Source: Verrucomicrobiales bacterium
GTDB lineage: Bacteria > Verrucomicrobiota > Verrucomicrobiia > Verrucomicrobiales > DEV007
Direction of reading: 5' to 3'
Length of the DNA stretch: 11,884 bases
Assembly (NCBI GenBank): GCA_007123695.1
Contig: SLGN01000710.1
Span: forward strand, 1-11,884
Under the pieces are notes generated by a model, which was given only the letters and a program-made list of their open reading frames with translations, searched no databases and was not told the origin of the DNA. Positions 7,978 to 11,884 of this stretch are shown piece after piece. A program made the translations under genes and the position numbers. Numbering within the stretch: position 1 is the stretch's first letter; each line of letters starts with the position of its first letter.

Positions 7978-8028
7978 GCGAAATGGCTTTCAGCACAGCT
8001 GTAACGAAGCTCGTGAGAGCTTCGACCC
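7978..8028 (+). repeat. hairpin repeat, copy A
   Basis: A 51-base element ends in a perfect hairpin, CGAAGCTC-GTGA-GAGCTTCG (8005-8024), preceded by CAGCTGTAA. The same element is found in reverse at 11499-11549 with 46 of 51 bases identical by hand alignment, and a more diverged copy is at 11243-11296. It lies between the small exported protein and the WYL gene, so it might also end transcription, although no T-run follows. Confidence 0.85.
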
Positions 8029-8183
8029 GTCGGCACCATCGACGGATCCCGTGCCGAAACGCGACCATCCCCAGTTCAATCCCCTGCGGCAAAACAAGTC
8101 GCAACCATTCACCTCCAGAATAAAATGACCAACCGACCGCCCCGCCCCCCTCCACCAACCAGAAACAAAGAACAAGGCCCCCC

Positions 8184-9197
8184 ATGCCCCGCGCCGCCAA
8201 AGACTCCACCCTCGCCCGCCAGTGGGAGCTGCTCCGCCTGCTCCCCCCGCGCACGCCGGGGAAGACGGCCCGCGAACTCGCGGAAACGCTGGAGTCGGTG
8301 GGCTACCCGGTGACCAAGCGCACCGTCGAGCGCGATCTCGCCGACCTCGCCGAGGTCTTTCCCCTGCGCTGCAACCGGATCTCCAGGCCCTACGGCTGGC
8401 ACTGGGAGCCGGGGGCGCAGCTCGAGATCCCCGGCATGGACCTTGCCGAGGCGCTCAGCCTCGGGCTGCTCGAGGAGGTGTTGCGCCCGCTCGTGCCCGC
8501 CTCCTTCGTGCGCGGGCTGGAGGGACGTTTCGCGCAGGCGCGGCGCAAGCTCGCGAGCCTCGCCGGCAACGAGCGGGCCGAGTGGCGCGAGCGGGTCCGC
8601 TACCTCCCGCCCGGCCCCGCCTTCCTCCCGCCCGAGGTGGTGCCTGCCATCCTCCGCGAGGTGCAGGAGGCCCTGCTGCGCTCGCGCCAGCTCCGCGTCG
8701 CCTACCGTTCCGCCGATCTCGCCGCGGCCGACGAGCCCCGCGAGCAGCTCCTGCATCCTCTCGCCCTCGTGCAACAGGGGGTGAGGACCTACCTCGTCGC
8801 CACCGCCTTCGAACACGAGCAGCCCGTCCTCTACGCCCTCCACCGCATCGTCACGGCCGAGGCCACCGGGGAACCCTCCCGCCGCCCCGAGGGCTTCACC
8901 CTCGACCGCTTCCTCGCGCGAGGAGGCGTGCAGTTCGGCGCTGGGAAGCCGGTCACGCTCAAGGCCGAGCTTTCGGAGTCGCTCGCCCGCATCCTCGAGG
9001 AGACGCCGCTTTCAGCCGATCAGAAGATCACCCGCGGCAAAGCGGGCCCCCGCCTCGCCGCCACCGTCTACGACTCGTGGCCCCTGCGCTACTGGATCCT
9101 TTCCCAAGGCGCCGAGATCGTCGTCCTCCAGCCCGCCGCTCTGCGGAGGGGCGTGATGGAGGAGATTGAGAGGATGAGGGGGGCGTATGGGGGGTGA
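8184..9197 (+). CDS. WYL-domain transcriptional regulator
   Basis: The 337-residue protein has the layout of helix-turn-helix/WYL regulators. The N-terminal winged helix (about 8-62) contains KTARELAETLESVGY and KRTVERDLADL. A linker is followed by a WYL domain (about 155-240) with LHPLALVQQGVRTYLVATAF, where TYL takes the place of WYL, and ALHRI at 218-222. A WCX-like C-terminus (about 255-332) ends with GAEIVVLQP. WYL domains are thought to sense nucleic-acid or nucleotide ligands. Relatives include PafBC, BrxR and CapW, which control DNA repair or phage-defence genes. ACAAGG precedes the ATG. Base use is like the chromosome (about 75% G+C around 8461), unlike the next gene, which starts about 130 bases downstream on the same strand. 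A regulatory link with that gene is inference. Confidence 0.88.
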   Translation: MPRAAKDSTLARQWELLRLLPPRTPGKTARELAETLESVGYPVTKRTVERDLADLAEVFPLRCNRISRPYGWHWEPGAQLEIPGMDLAEALSLGLLEEVLRPLVPASFVRGLEGRFAQARRKLASLAGNERAEWRERVRYLPPGPAFLPPEVVPAILREVQEALLRSRQLRVAYRSADLAAADEPREQLLHPLALVQQGVRTYLVATAFEHEQPVLYALHRIVTAEATGEPSRRPEGFTLDRFLARGGVQFGAGKPVTLKAELSESLARILEETPLSADQKITRGKAGPRLAATVYDSWPLRYWILSQGAEIVVLQPAALRRGVMEEIERMRGAYGG

Positions 9198-9329
9198 AAC
9201 ATTGGGGTAGTCGTTCGACACGACTCTGACTCAGTGTACCGTTTCCGAATAGGGAATCCCTTCTTCCAAAATCATCTGCTCCGAAAGCTAAGCGAGTTGG
9301 CCCATATTCTACGGCTCCCGCACTCCGCC

Positions 9330-10175
9330 ATGAACGATTCAGGCATTCACCTCAGCCTACAGCAGTTCCCTGCCGACGAGATCGAAAAGCGATGCGCTCT
9401 TATCGAGCTCTTCGACGATTGGCAGGCAGCAATGCGGGAAGCTCTTCCTCCCGACGAAAAGCATCTCGCTGACGGGTTCGTCTGGGATGGCTTCTATCCT
9501 TACTATTTCAGTCAGCCGACTAAGATATTGTTTGTTGGAAGGGAATCTCTCGGCCTTGCCCATTCGGACTACTTGGACGTAATACTCAACTGTTACCGAA
9601 AGGAGAAGCAGATCGGGATCACCGGAGGTTCGAGGAAGCTGAACGCCGCTCTTTACCATGCACGCATGTTGCACATTTCATACGGTGTGATCCACGGATT
9701 CATCAATTGGGGTGAAATCCCATGGGCAGAGAAGATCGGCGACACATTCGCAAGCGAAAACGGAATCAGTTTTGCGATGCTCAATTTATCAAAGTTGAGT
9801 AACCCAAGCGCAGAACAATCATCGGCTAACTGGGGACTGATCAATTCGGCGGTTACCGCCTCCGGCGACTTTCTCCGGCGTGAGGTTGAGATTCTTGATC
9901 CTGATGTTGTGGTAACAATGAATTCGGGAAATTACCTTTCAAGTCTTGGGGATGTCAAAACGGTTGAAGGAAGGGATTTGGATCGATCTGTTTCGGCGGA
10001 ACCTGGTGATAAATACCTTCTAACCAGCGGTGCATCTAGTTCGTTCCTTATTAACACTTGGCACTTTTCTGCTCGGAAGCGGAATGTTGAGGATTTCTAT
10101 GAACCAATCTGCAAAGCGATTGTGGGTGCCATGGGCACCTCGGGGCTGATTACTCCGAACTGCCATCCAAGATGA
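9330..10175 (+). CDS. uracil-DNA-glycosylase-superfamily-like protein, A+T-rich, function unproven
   Basis: The protein is 281 residues from the ATG at 9330. An in-frame GTG at 9234 would add 32 residues; neither start has a clear Shine-Dalgarno. The layout suggests the uracil-DNA-glycosylase fold: KILFVGRESLG (65-75) at the place of the family's VGE-type motif 1, a central MLNLSKLSN (150-158), the helix-strand FLRREVEILDPDVVVTMN (181-198), typical before the third strand, and INTWHFSAR (241-249) near the His motif. This is a pattern judgement on distant similarity, not a firm assignment. Codon use and composition differ sharply from neighbours (about 40% G+C around 9481), which suggests recent acquisition. 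A damaged second member of the family follows at about 10215-10420. Possible roles are base excision or, as for Brig1-type glycosylases, attack on modified phage DNA. Confidence 0.6.
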   Translation: MNDSGIHLSLQQFPADEIEKRCALIELFDDWQAAMREALPPDEKHLADGFVWDGFYPYYFSQPTKILFVGRESLGLAHSDYLDVILNCYRKEKQIGITGGSRKLNAALYHARMLHISYGVIHGFINWGEIPWAEKIGDTFASENGISFAMLNLSKLSNPSAEQSSANWGLINSAVTASGDFLRREVEILDPDVVVTMNSGNYLSSLGDVKTVEGRDLDRSVSAEPGDKYLLTSGASSSFLINTWHFSARKRNVEDFYEPICKAIVGAMGTSGLITPNCHPR

Positions 10176-10214
10176 TGACGAGGGTGGGAAATCAGCGAAA
10201 TGAATAAATTCTAA

Positions 10215-10420
10215 CAGCCTGTTGACATAAGCCTCGTTCCCTGTGATTGCGAAATCCGAAACAAAGATGTGAACCGCAGCCTGCTCACAAGTTCAGGTCA
10301 TAGATCTGTCCTCTTGAATTCGTGGCATTTTCGTATTTGAAGGTCAAAGACCACGAAAACATTTACCTGCCGATTTGCCAAGCTGTCTTAGCAGCGAGAG
10401 GTGATGGATGGTTCAAGTGA
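10215..10420 (+). pseudogene. frameshifted C-terminal remnant of a paralog of the 9330-10175 gene
   Basis: The frame opened after the stop at 10212 reads ...NRSLLTSSGHRSVLLNSWHF up to about 10331. A +2-frame continuation, SYLKVKDHENIYLPICQAV, runs to the stop at 10418-10420. Together these match LLTSGASSSFLINTWHFSARKR..FYEPICKAI near the C-terminus of the preceding protein, with 10 of 17 residues identical over the first block. Joining the frames needs one base lost in the T-run at 10328-10331. There is no start codon and no N-terminal part. The DNA is well diverged, so this is an older paralog rather than a fresh tandem copy. It is A+T-richer, like the intact gene. Confidence 0.75.
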
Positions 10421-10589
10421 ATTTCCTCAGAGGCATCCGGCTCCATGCCTCTGGGAGTTGCAGAACCCTGGCTACCGCCGCGTCCACCTCGTCAAGGAAA
10501 TCGGCGCCAAGCCCCGGAACCCTCTCATCGTAGAACGCGGCTGCCTCTGACAATTCCGCGAGGGCCGAAGACAAAAACCGGTGTCTCAT
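10413..10589 (-). pseudogene. C-terminally truncated RelE/ParE-family toxin
   Basis: From the ATG at 10587-10589 the minus strand encodes 58 residues, MRHRFLSSALAELSEAA... with FYDERVPGLGADFLDEV and LQLPEAW. This is the N-terminal half of a RelE/ParE-type toxin, normally about 90-100 residues. The expected C-terminal part (RR..RFPY, then a H.RR.P.YW-type ending) is missing; after PEAWSRM come only PLRKFT and a stop. The stop lies inside the glycosylase-like remnant of the opposite strand, so the gene was cut at the island border. It overlaps the antitoxin by the ATGA typical of such operons. The product is probably inactive. Confidence 0.8.
10428..10453. repeat. 9-bp perfect inverted repeat at the island/toxin junction
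   Basis: CAGAGGCAT (10428-10436) and ATGCCTCTG (10445-10453) flank an 8-base loop. The right arm and loop still encode toxin residues PEAWSR, and the left arm encodes the foreign MPL that replaces the normal toxin sequence. It could be a rearrangement scar, or a hairpin serving the two convergent reading frames. No T-run is present. Confidence 0.75.
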
Positions 10590-10810
10590 TTCGGGAATTT
10601 CGCCCGGAGTTGAGCCATCGCGGTGTGTCCTTCGATCGCATCGATCTCTCCCATTCGGAAAGCCCGCAGTCGTTCGTCCGCTTCGCGAACCCAAGCCGCC
10701 TCAAGGTCCGACGGCGTTGGTGAGAGACTCGCCAAGAGGCTGTCGGCCAACAGGGCACGCTCCTTGTCGGGGAGCTGGAGGGCCTCCTTCTGCAATACTG
10801 CTGCGTCCAT
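10586..10810 (-). CDS. antitoxin, putative addiction module component (TIGR02574-like)
   Basis: The 74-residue protein, MDAAVLQKEALQLPDKERALLADSLL..., matches the small antitoxins described as putative addiction module components (TIGR02574/PF09720-like). It has a helical N-terminus with the L..xeR..LadsLL pattern, a tryptophan-containing middle (EAAWVREADERLRAF), and a charged tail (MGEIDAIEG...AQLRAKFPK). Such antitoxins neutralise a RelE/ParE toxin encoded directly downstream. Here the stop overlaps the toxin ATG by four bases. A GTG directly before the ATG is an alternative start, and AGGA lies at a suitable distance. The gene looks intact while its toxin is truncated, a safe state for the cell. 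Antitoxins of this kind commonly repress their own operon, but no operator is evident. Confidence 0.85.
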   Translation of the reverse strand: MDAAVLQKEALQLPDKERALLADSLLASLSPTPSDLEAAWVREADERLRAFRMGEIDAIEGHTAMAQLRAKFPK

Positions 10811-10950
10811 CACCCCAGATCCTACCCCATTCGCAGCTCGCCCGCAACCCGACGTAGGGCCGGCTTCCTAACGCAGAGGTCGCTCGCCCGACTGCGACCC
10901 ATTCCGTCGCACTTGCCGGTAGCTTGCTCTTCACACGCCCTTCCATCCCA

Positions 10951-11205
10951 ATGCACCCCGCTCCCTCGCCCCATCCGCTTTCCCTCCGCGAGATCGCCTC
11001 GTGGCAGTTCCCCGAACTCGCGTCCGCCGATTCATTCTTGGAAGATCCCTAGGAACGCCTCGCCTTCTCCCTGCGCTGGGAGGACCTCAACAACCCGGAG
11101 AAATGCGCCGTTTTCATGAATGCCGCCCGCAGCCGCACGCTGCGTCTGTATCGGGACTGGTACAAGGCTCTCGACGTGGGGAGGCTCTTCACGGGTCGCG
11201 ATTGA
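10951..11205 (+). pseudogene. short unknown ORF interrupted by one in-frame TAG
   Basis: From the ATG at 10951 the frame reads MHPAPSPHPLSLREIASWQF, continues to ADSFLEDP, then a TAG at 11050-11052. It continues in the same frame for 50 codons (ERLAFSLRWEDLNN, ...SRTLRLYRDWYKAL) to TGA at 11203-11205. Residue composition and G+C-rich third positions continue across the stop, so this looks like one gene of about 84 codons broken by a point mutation. A GAG codon is the simplest ancestor. I do not recognise the family. No Shine-Dalgarno precedes the ATG, so the true start could differ. Confidence 0.5.
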
Positions 11206-11242
11206 TGTGAGGTTCGTGGGAGGAGGGTGGCGGGGCCTGGGA

Positions 11243-11296
11243 ATCGAGAATGTGCTTTCCGTGCCCCGGTAGCGAAGCTCGTGAGGGCTTCGATCC
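11243..11296 (+). repeat. hairpin repeat, diverged copy C
   Basis: CGAAGCTC-GTGA-GGGCTTCG at 11273-11292 is the same hairpin as copies A and B, with one A-to-G change that still allows a G-U pair in RNA. The upstream part is only partly similar to copy A. Orientation is as in copy A and opposite to copy B. Confidence 0.65.
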
Positions 11297-11498
11297 GCTG
11301 GGGGTGGCGCGGGTGAAAGTCTCACGGTCTTCCTTGCAGCGCGTCGCACCGGGCGCGGAGCCTTGGTGTGGAGGCTTCAGCCGAAAGGTCAGCCGGAATA
11401 GGTTCGCGCGATCTTTTTGACGGGTGTGCGAAGTGCGGGGGCGGGTTCGGGATACCGACGCGGGAGAAGGTTTTGCCTTCTGCCGGGCCGGACCGAAT

Positions 11499-11549
11499 GG
11501 GTCGAAGCTCTCACGAGCTTCGTTACAGCTGCGTTGAAAGTGTTTTCGC
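11499..11549 (-). repeat. hairpin repeat, copy B
   Basis: This is the reverse-oriented partner of copy A. On the minus strand it has GCGAAA, CTTTCA, CAGCTGTAA and the perfect hairpin CGAAGCTC-GTGA-GAGCTTCG (11503-11522). About 3.5 kb separates it from copy A. Confidence 0.85.
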
Positions 11550-11622
11550 TGCCCGGCCGCGTCCAGTAAAGGAGGGCGTGAGACCTTCTGCCGCGTGGTT
11601 TGGTCGGAGGTCGAAGATGCTT

Positions 11623-11884
11623 TCAATGCGGACACGAATCTCGAAGCGTCGAATGCCAGGATTCGAGAATGGATTCGGCGCCGTATTCGTGCTCGAGCCC
11701 AAATCGGACCTGAAGCTCCAAGGCCCGTTCCAATTGCGTCGAACTGCTGGGGTGATCGACGATCCGCTGCAGGAAGGTGATCGTGGAGGGATCGGGGGCG
11801 AATTCAGGCATCAGCTCGGCGACGGTTTCGAGCAAGTGGAAGGTCCCGGCACGGGGCGGTCCGGGCTTTGCCGCTCGCTTCTCG
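11623..11884 (-). CDS. unknown protein, partial (N-terminus beyond right edge)
   Basis: On the minus strand one frame is open from the right edge to the TGA at 11623-11625, giving 86 residues that include TFHLLETVAELMPEFAPDPS, TITFLQRIVDHP, and STQLERALELQVRFGLEHEYG. It ends ESWHSTLRDSCPH. Balanced residue use with regular hydrophobic spacing argues for a real, helical coding sequence rather than a shadow. A TTG at 11833-11835 could serve as a start, but nothing supports it over an upstream start outside the window. I do not recognise the family. Confidence 0.45.
   Translation of the reverse strand, partial: EKRAAKPGPPRAGTFHLLETVAELMPEFAPDPSTITFLQRIVDHPSSSTQLERALELQVRFGLEHEYGAESILESWHSTLRDSCPH

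Larger units (their letters stand above)
11206..11622. other. 417-base gene-free region with hairpin repeats
   Basis: I see no convincing gene here; the open frames give low-complexity translations with typical repeat-derived peptides. It contains hairpin-repeat copies C and B in opposite orientation. GTCTCACG (11319-11326) and its complement CGTGAGAC (11577-11584) lie further inside and outside. A small hairpin, GAAGG-TTTTG-CCTTC, is at 11466-11480. It looks like accumulated repetitive DNA. Confidence 0.5.

Noticed and set aside
9210..9224. Small hairpin GTCGT-TCGAC-ACGAC after the WYL stop as a terminator
   Set aside because: The stem is only 5 bp and no T-run follows.
10191..10200. Single ATCAGCGAAA unit after the glycosylase-like gene
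   Set aside because: It is one 10-base unit identical to part of the cysI-cysJ arrays; a lone match this short is not evidence of an array.
7978..11549. CRISPR array formed by the hairpin repeats
   Set aside because: Copies are few, irregularly spaced over kilobases and in both orientations, with no cas genes in the window.
11189..11635. 148-residue minus-strand frame across the hairpin repeats
   Set aside because: Its peptide is made of repeat-derived segments (SCNEARESFDP, also readable at copy A in the other orientation) and low-complexity stretches.
1..11884. tRNA, rRNA or riboswitch genes
   Set aside because: No cloverleaf, rRNA segment or recognisable riboswitch core was seen, including in the leaders of cysI and cysJ.

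Overview
The window is a G+C-rich bacterial chromosome segment. Most genes run at roughly 65-75% G+C, and one short island is clearly A+T-richer. The combination of enzymes, the WYL regulator and scattered short-period repeats (ATCAGCG and ATTCGTG cores) fits a Verrucomicrobiota-type genome. That placement rests on recalled impressions of such genomes, not on a marker gene, and is tentative.

Left part (1-4932): sulfur assimilation. A partial Rrf2-family regulator points left and is divergent from cysI (sulfite reductase hemoprotein). cysI is followed by cysJ (sulfite reductase flavoprotein) and a short-chain dehydrogenase on the same strand. CysJ would pass NADPH electrons through FAD and FMN to the siroheme/4Fe-4S CysI, reducing sulfite to sulfide. 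The regulator lacks the Fe-S cysteines of IscR, so a CymR-like role in sulfur control is plausible. A 260-base stretch of short-period repeats lies between cysI and cysJ and runs to within 5 bases of the cysJ start.

Middle part (4967-7907): an FMN-dependent alpha-hydroxy-acid oxidase and a membrane-anchored alpha/beta hydrolase on the minus strand, then a divergent small exported protein with four cysteines.

Right part (7908-11884): accessory DNA. It holds a WYL-domain regulator, then an A+T-richer island (about 9200-10425) with a protein that looks like a distant uracil-DNA-glycosylase-fold member, followed by a frameshifted C-terminal remnant of a second member of the same family. The island ends inside a RelE/ParE-type toxin gene. 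That toxin has lost its C-terminal half, its antitoxin is intact, and a 9-bp perfect palindrome marks the junction. Beyond it lie an ORF interrupted by one amber codon, a family of hairpin repeats (also present upstream of the WYL gene), and an unrecognised ORF running off the right edge.

The best candidate for something undescribed is the island: a WYL regulator, a glycosylase-like protein, a dead paralog and a broken toxin-antitoxin locus. The sequence suggests a defence-type or mobile locus but does not prove it.
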